A stretch of DNA of 19,910 bases from an uncultured Clostridia bacterium (lineage in GTDB: Bacteria > Bacillota > Clostridia > TANB77 > CAG-508): contig CAPZDM010000030.1 of NCBI GenBank assembly GCA_948745425.1, forward strand, positions 1 to 19,910, written 5' to 3'. Positions 7,187 through 16,325 of the stretch are shown here, one piece after another. The notes below the pieces were generated by a model, which was not told where the DNA came from, searched no databases, and worked only from the letters and a program-made list of their open reading frames with translations. Each line of letters starts with the position of its first letter. Position 1 is the first letter of the stretch. Both the position numbers and the translations under genes were made by a program.

Positions 7187-8491
7187 CTAGTGAATATATA
7201 TTGTTCCAATATCCTTCCTAAAATTCAATACACTATCAACATTTCCTTCTATTGCTTTATATACTTTTTGTTTTGCTTTTTCTAGTGTCTCATCTTCTGC
7301 AACAATAGCTACTAATCTTGAATTTCCAACTGATTCATAAGAATTGCCTTCTACTCTTTTTGAACTTGCAAAATATACTTTTGCTCCTTTTTTGTTTATT
7401 TCTTCTTTGTTTAGTGTATATTTACAAGGTTCTTTGCTTGAGGCTATTGCATAGTTTGGACTTACCATATAAACTGTACAAATTGCTTTTTTTGCAAATT
7501 TACAGTTTTCTTCTGATAATTCTTGTTTTTGAATGTTATCAAACACTTCTTTAAATGGTGTTTCTAATGTATTTAATATATTTAATGCTTCTGGGTCTCC
7601 AAATCTTGCATTAAACTCTATAAATTTTATTCCATTTTCGCATTTAAAGAATCCTCCATAGATTGGTCCTGTGAATTCATTACTATCACGATTTATGTAT
7701 TTAATTACTTTTTCCATTAATTCTGCACATTTGTTAATATCTTCTTGATTTAAAAATGGTAATAGACCTGTTTCAAAGCTTAAGCATCCCATTCCACCTG
7801 TTCCTGGTCCTTTGTCTTCATCAAATCTATATGGATAATCAAAAGTTGTTGGTGTTATAACAAGATTTTTTCCATCTGTTAATCCTGTTACTGTGAATTC
7901 TCTTCCTTCTACTTTATCTTGTACTATAACAACTCCACTATCTTCTAAGCATGATAATGCATATGTATATCCTTCTTCTTTACCATTAAAGTGTATTCCT
8001 CCAACTTTAACACCTTTTCCTCCTGTTAATCCTTCTGGTTTTACAACAAAACTATCATCTTTGTAATTTTCATCTATTACTTTTCTTAATTCCTCTTTAT
8101 TTCTTACTTCAAAGTTTTTAATTACCATTTCTGGTGCAATTTTCTGTACAATATCTAATGCATAAGTTTTGCTCCATTCTATTTTTGAACCTAACGAAGT
8201 TGGACCAAAGGTTTTTAATCCTAACTCTCTTGCTAAATCTATTAATCCATCTCTTAATAAGTTATCACTACTTATTACACAGTTTGTTATATTCTCATCT
8301 TGTATAAATTTTTTTACTAATTCTTTATCAAATGGATCTCCTATTAATATTTTTCCATTTGATTTTTGTGAAAATTCTGAAATTGTTGGATTTTCATATG
8401 GCATTATACAATACAATTCAAATCCCTCTGATATTTTTTCTGCAATTACTGCTTCTCTTGCTCCATTTCCTAGTAGTATGCACTTTTCCAT
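7187..8491 (-). CDS. purD: Phosphoribosylamine-glycine ligase
   Basis: PurD (GAR synthetase) joins glycine to phosphoribosylamine with ATP, step two of purine synthesis. The 434-residue protein has the ATP-grasp signatures VVKPEGLTGGKGVKVGG, GPGTGGMG and FIEFNARFGDPEALNIL, plus the GPTSLGSKIEWSK segment. The N-terminal nucleotide-binding loop reads LGNGAREAV, where most PurD proteins have G-x-G-G-R-E-H-A; the His is replaced by Val. No other purine gene is in the window, so it is outside the usual pur operon. The ribosome binding site AAAGGAGA is strong, and a candidate promoter sits at 8507-8534. I am sure of the family; the changed N-terminal motif is worth noting. Confidence 0.93.
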   Translation of the reverse strand: MEKCILLGNGAREAVIAEKISEGFELYCIMPYENPTISEFSQKSNGKILIGDPFDKELVKKFIQDENITNCVISSDNLLRDGLIDLARELGLKTFGPTSLGSKIEWSKTYALDIVQKIAPEMVIKNFEVRNKEELRKVIDENYKDDSFVVKPEGLTGGKGVKVGGIHFNGKEEGYTYALSCLEDSGVVIVQDKVEGREFTVTGLTDGKNLVITPTTFDYPYRFDEDKGPGTGGMGCLSFETGLLPFLNQEDINKCAELMEKVIKYINRDSNEFTGPIYGGFFKCENGIKFIEFNARFGDPEALNILNTLETPFKEVFDNIQKQELSEENCKFAKKAICTVYMVSPNYAIASSKEPCKYTLNKEEINKKGAKVYFASSKRVEGNSYESVGNSRLVAIVAEDETLEKAKQKVYKAIEGNVDSVLNFRKDIGTIYIH

Positions 8492-8506
8492 AACTATCTC
8501 TCCTTT

Positions 8507-8534
8507 ATTATAATCTTACTAATTCTTAGAACAA
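8507..8534 (-). promoter_or_regulatory. Candidate promoter for purD
   Basis: Minus strand: TTGTTC (8534-8529), 16 bases, TATAAT (8512-8507), about 15 bases before the purD ribosome binding site start. The -35 abuts the G+C-rich hairpin repeat. Confidence 0.4.
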
Positions 8535-8580
8535 AGGTGGCTTACCCACTCGGACGCCCAAAGGGCGCCCCTACAACGCA
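8535..8580 (-). repeat. G+C-rich hairpin repeat between ftsH and purD
   Basis: A compact G+C-rich block in an A/T-rich gap. On the minus strand it reads GTAGGGGCGCCC, a short T spacer and GGGCGTCC (8570-8563 with 8559-8552, one G-U pair). A small hairpin (GTGG, five-base loop, CCAC; 8537-8549) follows. The form GTAGGGGCG followed by a short palindrome and CGCCC is one I associate with small dispersed repeats of gut Clostridia; that is memory, not a search result. It follows the ftsH stop and could also help end that transcript, but there is no T tract. Confidence 0.5.
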
Positions 8581-8602
8581 TTATTCTAATTTATATTATA
8601 CA

Positions 8603-10405
8603 TTAAGACATAAATACTTGTTCAAATTCTTCTTGTGTTATTGTTTCTTTTTCTAATAATATTTGTGCTATTTGATGTAATTTTTCCATATTTGCATTTA
8701 ATATTTGTTGTGCTCTAACATATGCTGTATCTATTATAGTTTTTATTTCTGTTCCTATTTCATCTTCAATGTTATGCCCAAATAATCTTAATTCTTCTGG
8801 TGTATCTACTACTAATGATATTGGTCCTAATGTATCACTCATTCCATATACTGTTATCATGTTTCTTGCAATCTTTGTTGCAACTTCAATATCGTTACTT
8901 GCCCCTGTTGATATATCATTTAATACTAGTCTTTCTGCTGCACGCCCACCTAATAATGAAATTAACTTTTCTTCCATTTCTGTTTTTGACATATAATATT
9001 TATCTTCATCAGATTTATACATTGTATATCCACCAGCAACTCCTCTTGGTATAATTGATATTTCTTTTACATCTGTTACTGTTGGAAGAAACTTACTAAC
9101 TATGGCATGTCCTGCTTCATGATATGCTGTTAATTTTTTATCTTTTTCTGACATTAGTCTACTTGTTTTTTGTAATCCAACTGTTACTTTCTTTATGGCT
9201 TCTTCTAAATCATCTTTTTGTATTGCTTCATGGTCATTTACTGTTGCAATTATTGCTGCTTCATTTAATATATTACTTAATTCTGCTCCAGTAAACCCTG
9301 CTGTATCATCTGCAATATCTGCTAAATCTATATCGTCTGCAAATTTTTTATCTTTAGCATGTATTTTTAAAATTTGCTCTCTACCTTTTATATCTGGTGG
9401 TGCTACTGTTATTTGTCTATCAAATCTTCCTGGTCTTAATAATGCTTTATCTAACATTTCTGGTCTATTTGTTGCTGCTAATACTATTACTGCATTATCA
9501 GTTTCAAATCCGTCCATTTCAACTAATAGTTGATTTAGAGTTTGATTGTTTTCAGATTCTGCTCCACTTCCACCTGTTCTCCTTGAACCTATTGCATCTA
9601 TTTCATCAATAAATACTATACATGGAGATAATTTCTTAGCCTTTGAAAATAACTTTCTTACACGAGAAGCTCCAAGTCCTGCAAACATCTCTATAAATTC
9701 AGAACCACTCATTGCTATGAAAGGAACTCCTGCTTCTCCTGCTACTGCCTTTGCAAGTAAGGTTTTTCCTGTTCCTGGTTTTCCACAAAGTAGTACCCCT
9801 CTTGGAATTTTGGCTCCCATATCTCTAAACTTTTTAGGATTTTTTAAAAAACCTACTATTTCTACTAGTTCATTTTTTTCTTCTTCTAATCCTGCAATGT
9901 CTTCGAACTTAACATTACTTTTATTTTCATCTCCATCATATACTACACCTTTATCTCCAAGTCCTTGCATTTGAAATATCATTACAAATAGAGCAATCAT
10001 TAATATTGTAGGTATAATAGACCAAGCTCTGCTTGCTATTGTTGTTATAATACTCGCAGATTTTTGTTCTAGATTTATCTGTTTACCTTCCATTTTCTTA
10101 TCTTGTACAAGCTCTATAAAAGCTTGAGTACTAGGTACTATTACAGTTTCTGTATCTTCTTCTTTTTCTCTATCTTTAAGTGTTACTTTTAAGGTTGTTG
10201 AACCGACTGTCATTTCTATGTTCTCAACCTTATCTTCTTCTAAGTAATCTAATAATGTTGTATATGGTAAGTTCTCTTTATTCTTTTTATCTGAATATAT
10301 TACTAACAATACTGTAAGTGCTACTAGTGCAATTAATAATATTGTAAGTAATACAACAAGCAGTTTTTTCTTATTCTTTTTTTCTTTTTTTGGTTCTTTT
10401 TTCAT
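8603..10405 (-). CDS. ftsH: ATP-dependent zinc metalloprotease FtsH
   Basis: Membrane-anchored AAA+ protease that degrades membrane and short-lived regulatory proteins. About 600 residues. In order (numbered from the TTG at 10411): first membrane segment (17-38), extracytoplasmic part, second membrane segment (about 130-148), Walker A GKPGTGKT (210-217), pore loop MFAGLGA, Walker B CIVFIDEID, second region of homology TNRPEMLDKALLRPGRFDRQ, zinc site HEAGH (431-435) and third ligand Asp in STGASNDIE. The pore loop differs slightly from the common MFVGVGA. A TTG at 10411 could extend it by two residues, but GGAAGGAA is spaced seven bases from the ATG at 10405, so that start is chosen. It follows DUF1189 by 36 bases, likely the same transcript. 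It is not beside tilS and hpt as in many Firmicutes. Confidence 0.97.
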   Translation of the reverse strand: MKKEPKKEKKNKKKLLVVLLTILLIALVALTVLLVIYSDKKNKENLPYTTLLDYLEEDKVENIEMTVGSTTLKVTLKDREKEEDTETVIVPSTQAFIELVQDKKMEGKQINLEQKSASIITTIASRAWSIIPTILMIALFVMIFQMQGLGDKGVVYDGDENKSNVKFEDIAGLEEEKNELVEIVGFLKNPKKFRDMGAKIPRGVLLCGKPGTGKTLLAKAVAGEAGVPFIAMSGSEFIEMFAGLGASRVRKLFSKAKKLSPCIVFIDEIDAIGSRRTGGSGAESENNQTLNQLLVEMDGFETDNAVIVLAATNRPEMLDKALLRPGRFDRQITVAPPDIKGREQILKIHAKDKKFADDIDLADIADDTAGFTGAELSNILNEAAIIATVNDHEAIQKDDLEEAIKKVTVGLQKTSRLMSEKDKKLTAYHEAGHAIVSKFLPTVTDVKEISIIPRGVAGGYTMYKSDEDKYYMSKTEMEEKLISLLGGRAAERLVLNDISTGASNDIEVATKIARNMITVYGMSDTLGPISLVVDTPEELRLFGHNIEDEIGTEIKTIIDTAYVRAQQILNANMEKLHQIAQILLEKETITQEEFEQVFMS

Positions 10406-10441
10406 TATCAAATTCCTTCCATATTAATATTAGCTTTTAAA

Positions 10442-11434
10442 TTAGCCATCAGTTTGCTCTTTTAGGTCATTTTCTTTATCAGAGTCTTCTTCTTTATTTT
10501 CTGTATCTTCATCTTTTGTTTCTTCTTTTTCGTCAAGTATTTCTTGTTGTTTTTCTTCTTGTTCCTCCATCTTTATTCTTATTAATTCTTTATTCATATT
10601 TATAAAATCTGTTTTTATCATAAGTATTGCTACACAAATGTATATATATGATATTGTTGTATACATCCATGAAAAATATTGTATTACAAGTCCAGTAATA
10701 TTATTTATTATAATATATATTAATTCTAATAATGTTGGCAAAGTTAAAGCATATATTCCCATTTTATATGTTTGGCTAAATCTCATTTTTAGTCTCAATA
10801 TTATACCAAGTATTTGTCCCATTATTGCCAGAACAACGGCATTTAATAATATATAGATAAAATATTGTATAAACTCTACAATAAATACTGCAATAGATAA
10901 ATAAGTATATATCGCTATATTATCTAAACCAGCTAAGATGTCTTCTTTACTCATATCCCCAATATCATAATTTGAATATTCAATTGTTGTAAATTGATTT
11001 TCTGTACCTTGTGTTGATATAAATATTTCTATTTTATCTCTTAATAATATGAAACCATAATTATATAATTTAACCTTACTTTCATATTCTTCTATATTTG
11101 GAGTTTCGCTTGTATCTACTATAATTATTGGTACAATATTTTGTTCTTCATTATAAATTGAATACTGATTATTATTATAACTAAAGGTTTTATTATTGAA
11201 ATTTATATTTTCTATATTTTTATCTAAGTATTTAATACCTTCTGAAATTTTAGATTTAAACGAGCCAATATAAATTGCAGTAACTATTATTGAAAATATT
11301 AATACTAATATTGCTAAATATTTAATTGCTTTTGATATAGGCTCTGTCATAAATTGTGTATAAGTATCAAAATTAGTTATTGACTTATATACTCTAACAA
11401 AAAAATTCATTTTTCTATTATTTGTTTCTTCCAT
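10442..11434 (-). CDS. DUF1189 family membrane protein
   Basis: A 330-residue integral membrane protein of the DUF1189 (YjgN-like/MalF-like) type. It starts with FFVRVYKSITNFDTYTQF, the amphipathic entry motif of the family. One membrane segment follows (about 37-57), then an extracytoplasmic domain of about 110 residues, and about four more membrane segments (174-274). The C-terminal tail (287-330) is strongly acidic, almost all Glu, Asp, Lys and Gln. Function is unknown. The ATG has GGAGGG 14 bases upstream, further than usual, but an in-frame stop four codons before rules out an earlier start. It sits 27 bases after cysS and just before ftsH, and looks co-transcribed. Confidence 0.75.
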   Translation of the reverse strand: MEETNNRKMNFFVRVYKSITNFDTYTQFMTEPISKAIKYLAILVLIFSIIVTAIYIGSFKSKISEGIKYLDKNIENINFNNKTFSYNNNQYSIYNEEQNIVPIIIVDTSETPNIEEYESKVKLYNYGFILLRDKIEIFISTQGTENQFTTIEYSNYDIGDMSKEDILAGLDNIAIYTYLSIAVFIVEFIQYFIYILLNAVVLAIMGQILGIILRLKMRFSQTYKMGIYALTLPTLLELIYIIINNITGLVIQYFSWMYTTISYIYICVAILMIKTDFINMNKELIRIKMEEQEEKQQEILDEKEETKDEDTENKEEDSDKENDLKEQTDG

Positions 11435-11461
11435 TACTTTACATTAATCCCTCCAAACATA

Positions 11462-12850
11462 TTATGAGCTTTTCTCTATTTCCATCCCATTTTTAGTATC
11501 TTTTATTAAATAACCTAATTCACTTATTTTATCTCTTAAATTGTCTGATGCCTCCCAGTCTTTATTTTCTCTTGCCTTTTTCCTTTTTTCAACTAATTCC
11601 TTTATTTCTTCTGGTAAATCTATAGTATTTTTATCAATTTCATCTATTTTTAAACCTAAAACTTCATCAAATTTTTTTAATAGCTCTGAGAGTTTTTTTG
11701 ATTTAGAAGGATATTTTATAATATCCCAAACAATTCCCATTGCCATTGGCATATTTAAATCATCATTTATTGCTTCTTCAAATTTTATCTTAAAGTCATT
11801 TATTATATCATCACTTACATCTTCTGTTCCTTCCCTATGTTTATTATATCCATCTTTTAATCTTGCATAAGCTTTATTTGTAGCTTCAATTCCTTCAAAT
11901 GTAAAGTTTATATTATTTCTGTAATGTGATGAAAAACAAAATAATTTAAATGCTAATGGATTTATTCCTTTATCTATTAGAGTTGATACTGTATAAACAT
12001 TTCCTAAACTCTTAGACATTTTTCCACCATCTACTTGTAAATAATTACAGTGCATCCAATACTTAGCAGGTATCTTTCCATTTGCCCCTTTTGATTGTGC
12101 AATTTCATTTTCATGATGAGTAGGAATATGATCTATGCCTCCTGTATGGATATCAAATTCGTTTCCTAAATATTTTCTACCCATTGCTGAACATTCAATA
12201 TGCCATCCTGGATAAGATAATCCCCATGGACTTTTCCATTTCATTATATGATTTTCTGGTGCTTTTATCCAAAGTGCAAAATCCTCTGGATTTTTCTTTT
12301 CATCATCAACTGCAATTCTTGCACCAGCTATCTGCTCATCAATCTTTCTTGTTGATAATACAGGATATTTATCTAATTTAGATATATCAAAGTATATTCC
12401 TCTACTAGTTTCATAAGCATATCCATTTTCTACAATTTCTTTTACAAATTTTAGCATTTCCTCGATATGATCTGTTGCCTTACATATTATTTCTGGTCTA
12501 TCTATATTTAATATATCAAAGTCTTTAAAGAATGCGTCTGTATAAAATTTTGCAATTTCATATGGGTCTTTATTTTCTTTTTTTGCTGCTTTTAGCATTT
12601 TATCTTCGCCTTCATCTGCATCTGATTCAAGGTGACCAACATCTGTAATATTCATAGCATGTTTTAATTTATATCCATTATATTTTAAAACTCTTCTTAA
12701 AGTGTCCATAAATATGTATGTTCTAAAGTTACCTATATGTGCATAACTGTAAACTGTTGGGCCACAAGAATAAATTCTTACCTCATTTTCATTTAAAGTC
12801 CTAAATTCTTCTTTTTCCCTAGTTAAGGTATTATATATTTTTAATCCCAT
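11462..12850 (-). CDS. cysS: Cysteinyl-tRNA synthetase
   Basis: Class I aminoacyl-tRNA synthetase charging tRNA-Cys. The 462-residue protein has the HIGN motif (38-41) and KMSKS (277-281). The zinc ligands Cys29, Cys220, His245 and Glu249 line up with the known E. coli set. DVGHLESDADEGEDKM and the GWHIECSAMG segment are typical. Length is normal and no residues are missing. The ribosome binding site AAGGAAAGGAAAAGG is adjacent to the start. Between it and the upstream penicillin-binding protein gene is a terminator hairpin, so cysS probably has its own promoter, which I could not place clearly; it would head cysS-DUF1189-ftsH. Confidence 0.97.
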   Translation of the reverse strand: MGLKIYNTLTREKEEFRTLNENEVRIYSCGPTVYSYAHIGNFRTYIFMDTLRRVLKYNGYKLKHAMNITDVGHLESDADEGEDKMLKAAKKENKDPYEIAKFYTDAFFKDFDILNIDRPEIICKATDHIEEMLKFVKEIVENGYAYETSRGIYFDISKLDKYPVLSTRKIDEQIAGARIAVDDEKKNPEDFALWIKAPENHIMKWKSPWGLSYPGWHIECSAMGRKYLGNEFDIHTGGIDHIPTHHENEIAQSKGANGKIPAKYWMHCNYLQVDGGKMSKSLGNVYTVSTLIDKGINPLAFKLFCFSSHYRNNINFTFEGIEATNKAYARLKDGYNKHREGTEDVSDDIINDFKIKFEEAINDDLNMPMAMGIVWDIIKYPSKSKKLSELLKKFDEVLGLKIDEIDKNTIDLPEEIKELVEKRKKARENKDWEASDNLRDKISELGYLIKDTKNGMEIEKSS

Positions 12851-12879
12851 ATCCTTTTCCTTTCCTTATAATCTATCTA

Positions 12880-12912
12880 AAATATATGGGATATATAGTA
12901 TCCCATATATTT
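12880..12912 (-). terminator. Terminator after penicillin-binding protein gene
   Basis: Perfect 14-bp stem (12880-12893 with 12899-12912) with a five-base loop; core GGGATA/TATCCC. On the minus strand the stem ends in ATTTT and a weak T run. Confidence 0.6.
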
Positions 12913-12933
12913 CAATTTCATATTTCTTATATT

Positions 12934-15534
12934 TTATTCAGTAGTATTATTTACTGTATTATTTCCTGATGTTGTTGTATTTCCTCCTTCTGGTGGCTTT
13001 GCTGTATTTCCTCCTTCTGGTGGTTTTGTTGTGTTCCCTCCTTCTGGTGGCACTACTGTATTGCCTCCCTCTGGTGGTACTGTTGTATTTCCTCCTTCTG
13101 GTGGTGTTACTGTATTTCCTCCTTGAGATGGATTATTTGGAACTGTTGGGTTTTCACCTCCTGATGGTTCTTGTGGAGTTTCTGGTCCATGTGGGCAAGT
13201 TTCTGTTGGTAGTGGCATGTTGTCACTATCTGCACTATACCATCCTGATGAACCATTTTCATTTTCTTTTTTTATAAATAATTTTTTTACTACATATGGA
13301 CATCCTTCATGAGCTAATAAACCTGTCTCACTACATATAGATGTCTCATTATGAGAAGAACAAGATGTTTTAGGTACTGTTCCTGTTACAAAGTACTCTG
13401 TATATACTGTTCCTAAACTGCTACATAATCCCGTAGCCAATAATCCTGATTTTGTACATACCTTTGCCGTTGTTATTCCTGATGGCATTTCAAATCTTTT
13501 TTGCTCTAAGCCTTCATGTGCTTTTTTCATAATTGATGCCCATCTTCTTGCTACTGTACCACTTCCTGGTGCTCTAACTCTTCCAATTTCGCTCTTTTCA
13601 TAACTATCATATCCAAAATACATTGATGCTGTATAATAAGGTGTAAATCCACAGAACCATGTATATAAAGTGTCATTTGATGTTCCTGTTTTTCCTGAAG
13701 TTTGATATCCTTTTATTACTGCCCCTGTTGCAGTAGCTCCACTTGCCCCTGTTAATCCTGTTCCTGTTGGTTCTGTAAGTAATGATTGAAGTATCCATGC
13801 ATTTTGTTCTGAGAATACTCTATGTGTTTCTTGTTGTTTTTCTATTAATACTTTTCCTGTTGATGATACCACTTTTGTATAATAAGTTGGTTCTATATAA
13901 ACTCCATAATTTGCTATTGTAGCATATGCTCCTGCCATTTCAAGTGGACTTACACCATTAGTTAATCCTCCTAATGCTAAAGATAATCCTTCATCTCCTG
14001 CAAGTGTACTTATACCCATTGATTTTAAATATTCCATTGATTTTTCTGGAGTTAATTTAGCCATCATTCTTACTTCTGGAAGATTTCTAGAAACCCTTAA
14101 AATCCATCTAATATTCATAAGTCCATAATATCCATCTTGTTTATCATTTTTTGGTGACCAACTTCCAAATGTTATTGGACTATCTTCTGCAACTGATGCT
14201 GCCGTAATTAATCCTTCTTGTAGTGATGGGGCAATAACTGCTAATGGTTTTATTGATGAACCTGGCTGTGAACCATTTTCAACCATTCTATTAGTTCCCC
14301 ATGCTGTCTTTTCTCCTAAAGCTCCTGCACCTGCAATTACATAACCTGTAGAGTGATCAATTATTACCATTGCAGATTGTATTTGTTCTTTTACTTTAAC
14401 ATCTTTTCCTTCTTCATCTTTTTTTGTAACTGTTTTTGTTGTTATCCAATCTTTATTTAAGTAAGCATCTTGTACTGTTTTTTGTAAATTTGTATCTTGA
14501 GTTGTATGTATTGTATATGCTCCACCATATAAATGAAGTTTTGCTTCTTCTTCTGACCAGTTATTCTTTGCCATTAATTCTCTTAATACCTGTCTTATCG
14601 CTGCTTCTGTATGATATGAATGATTTGAATTACTTGATGTAGTTCCTTGTTCAAATTTGATTCCTGCTTCAATTTCTTCTAGTGCTTTTTTGTATTCATC
14701 ATTACTTAAACGTCCTAATTCATTCATTTTATAACATACATTTGTTACTCTTTTATTTATTCTTGTTGTTTTTGCTTCATCTGTTCCATATGCATGATCT
14801 CCAAATGGGTTATATGTACTAGGTGCATTTGTAATACCTGCTAAATATGCTGCTTCTACTACTGTAAGATCTTTAGCAGATTTATTAAAGTATTTTCTTG
14901 ATGCCATCTCTACACCATATACATCTCCACCTAAAGGAATTAAGTTTAAATATAATTCTAGTATTTGATCTTTTGACCAGATTTTTTCTAATTGATAAGC
15001 TCTAGCCATTTCTTTGACTTTTCTTAGTACTCCATTTATTCCTTTACTATCATCTTCTCCTGTTAAATTTTTAACACATTGTTGAGTTATAGTACTTCCA
15101 CCATATGATGAACTACCTTTATGTGTTACAAATGTTAGAGTTGCACCTAAAGTTCTTTTTAAGTCAACTCCTTTATGAGTTTCAAATCTTTCATCTTCTA
15201 TTGATATAAAAGCATTCTCTAAATACTTTGACATTTCATCTTTATTAACAATAATTCTATTTTCATCTCCATTTAATGTTCCAATAACATTACCATCCAT
15301 GTCAACGATAGTAGAATTTGCGAATTCTATTTCCAAGTCTTCTTCTGATAAAGACCATTCTCCTTTTATTAATCCAAAGATTACTCCAAATAATACTCCT
15401 GCTCCAACGACACATGTTATTAATAATATTAATAGTATTATTAGTAATACTTTTTTTAACTTTTTATTTCCTTTTTTATTTTTTGATTTCTTCTCTTTTT
15501 TCTCTCTTTTGTTTTTTACTTTTTTATCACTCAT
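12934..15534 (-). CDS. Class A penicillin-binding protein (PBP1A-type)
   Basis: Bifunctional peptidoglycan glycosyltransferase and transpeptidase, 866 residues. A very basic cytoplasmic start (Lys-rich to about 28) precedes one membrane segment (29-55). The GT51 domain carries the catalytic Glu in SIEDERF (113) and GGSTITQQ (146-152). The transpeptidase has Ser426 in SSIK, SRN (482-484) and KTGT (615-618). A Cys-containing region follows (about 690-760, CTKSGLLATGLC and later Cys). The tail is low-complexity Pro/Gly/Asn/Thr with nine-residue repeats (about 804-855). The tail is probably outside the membrane and may span or contact the wall, which is inference. The ATG is preceded by AAAGGAAG. 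Probably a single-gene transcript; a fair -10 lies near 15600 but its -35 is poor. Confidence 0.96.
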   Translation of the reverse strand: MSDKKVKNKREKKEKKSKNKKGNKKLKKVLLIILLILLITCVVGAGVLFGVIFGLIKGEWSLSEEDLEIEFANSTIVDMDGNVIGTLNGDENRIIVNKDEMSKYLENAFISIEDERFETHKGVDLKRTLGATLTFVTHKGSSSYGGSTITQQCVKNLTGEDDSKGINGVLRKVKEMARAYQLEKIWSKDQILELYLNLIPLGGDVYGVEMASRKYFNKSAKDLTVVEAAYLAGITNAPSTYNPFGDHAYGTDEAKTTRINKRVTNVCYKMNELGRLSNDEYKKALEEIEAGIKFEQGTTSSNSNHSYHTEAAIRQVLRELMAKNNWSEEEAKLHLYGGAYTIHTTQDTNLQKTVQDAYLNKDWITTKTVTKKDEEGKDVKVKEQIQSAMVIIDHSTGYVIAGAGALGEKTAWGTNRMVENGSQPGSSIKPLAVIAPSLQEGLITAASVAEDSPITFGSWSPKNDKQDGYYGLMNIRWILRVSRNLPEVRMMAKLTPEKSMEYLKSMGISTLAGDEGLSLALGGLTNGVSPLEMAGAYATIANYGVYIEPTYYTKVVSSTGKVLIEKQQETHRVFSEQNAWILQSLLTEPTGTGLTGASGATATGAVIKGYQTSGKTGTSNDTLYTWFCGFTPYYTASMYFGYDSYEKSEIGRVRAPGSGTVARRWASIMKKAHEGLEQKRFEMPSGITTAKVCTKSGLLATGLCSSLGTVYTEYFVTGTVPKTSCSSHNETSICSETGLLAHEGCPYVVKKLFIKKENENGSSGWYSADSDNMPLPTETCPHGPETPQEPSGGENPTVPNNPSQGGNTVTPPEGGNTTVPPEGGNTVVPPEGGNTTKPPEGGNTAKPPEGGNTTTSGNNTVNNTTE
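12970..13104 (-). repeat. Five tandem 27-bp repeats coding PPEGGNTxx
   Basis: Inside the penicillin-binding protein gene, five in-frame nine-residue units (PPEGGNT plus two variable residues, residues 811-855) follow one another with no spacer, preceded by a degenerate copy (QGGNTVT). Near-identical DNA makes copy number change by slippage likely. Confidence 0.9.
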
Positions 15535-15714
15535 AATCTATTTTCTTCCTTTCTAAGGTACTTAAATCTTGCACCTCAATAATAAGGTATAAATATCTTA
15601 TATTATATTACAAAAAAAATAAAAGATAAAGTATTTTATGAAATATTTATTTAATTTTGTTAATACTTTTTATTTACTTAGTATTTCGGTTTAATTTATA
15701 TATTTATAATGGTT

Positions 15715-16287
15715 TTAGTAATTCATTATCTGTCCATCTTTTAGGTAAATAATTTTATCTGAACTCTCAATGGTTGATTTTCTATGTGCTATTATTATTA
15801 CAGTACTTTTAGCTGATATTTTGTCTATTATATTTTGTATCATTCTTTCTGTCTTTAAGTCCATATTAGAGGTTGGTTCATCAAATATATAAAAATTTGC
15901 CTTATGTAAAATCGCTCTTATAAAAGCTATTATTTGTAATTCTCCATAAGATAACTTTGAGAATTTAATTTTTGTATCTAGTCCATTATTCATTTTATTA
16001 AATAAATCTTCTACACCTATTTCATGTATTAATTGATTTATTTGTTCATCTGTTATATTTCTATTTCCTAAAGTTATATTATTTCTTACTGTATCTGTAA
16101 AAATATATGGATTTTGTGATATATAAGAAATATTATCTCTTAAACATTTTGTAGATATTTTTGAAATATCATAGTTATCTATTAATATTCTGCCACTTTC
16201 TATGTCATATAATTTCATTAGTATATTTATAAGAGTTGTTTTTCCTACTCCTGTTCTTCCTGCAAGTGTAGATATAAAATTATAGTT
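15715..16287 (-). pseudogene. 5'-truncated ABC transporter ATPase
   Basis: Remnant of an ABC transporter nucleotide-binding domain. The open frame begins right after a TAG (16288-16290) and has no start codon at its 5' end. It reads NYNFISTLAGRTGVGKTTL (Walker A), the Q-loop SYISQNPYIF, a divergent signature LSYGE, Walker B FYIFDEPTSNMD and the H-loop IIIAHRKST, then ends normally (KDGQIMNY). Everything before Walker A is gone: the first strand of the domain and, if it was an exporter-type half transporter, all membrane segments. A later ATG (16218) would make a 167-residue piece lacking Walker A, which cannot bind ATP normally. The break lies next to the TnpV-like gene, suggesting loss by insertion or deletion there. 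The 180 bases downstream (15535-15714) hold no gene. Confidence 0.85.
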
Positions 16288-16325
16288 CTAAAAGTAGTGA
16301 AATTAAATTTTAGGAGGTTTTAGTT

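Noticed and set aside
12970..13104. CRISPR-like 27-bp repeats
   Set aside because: No spacers between units, and the units are in frame within a clear protein gene.
12969..13277. Plus-strand Leu-rich frame over the PBP gene tail
   Set aside because: It is the complement of the repeat-coding tail, with no ribosome binding site; similar Leu- and Ser-rich complements over purD, ftsH, cysS and gerW were left out for the same reason.
16218..16218. ATG as the start of a short intact ATPase gene
   Set aside because: The frame continues upstream into a clear Walker A motif, so this ATG is internal to a truncated gene.
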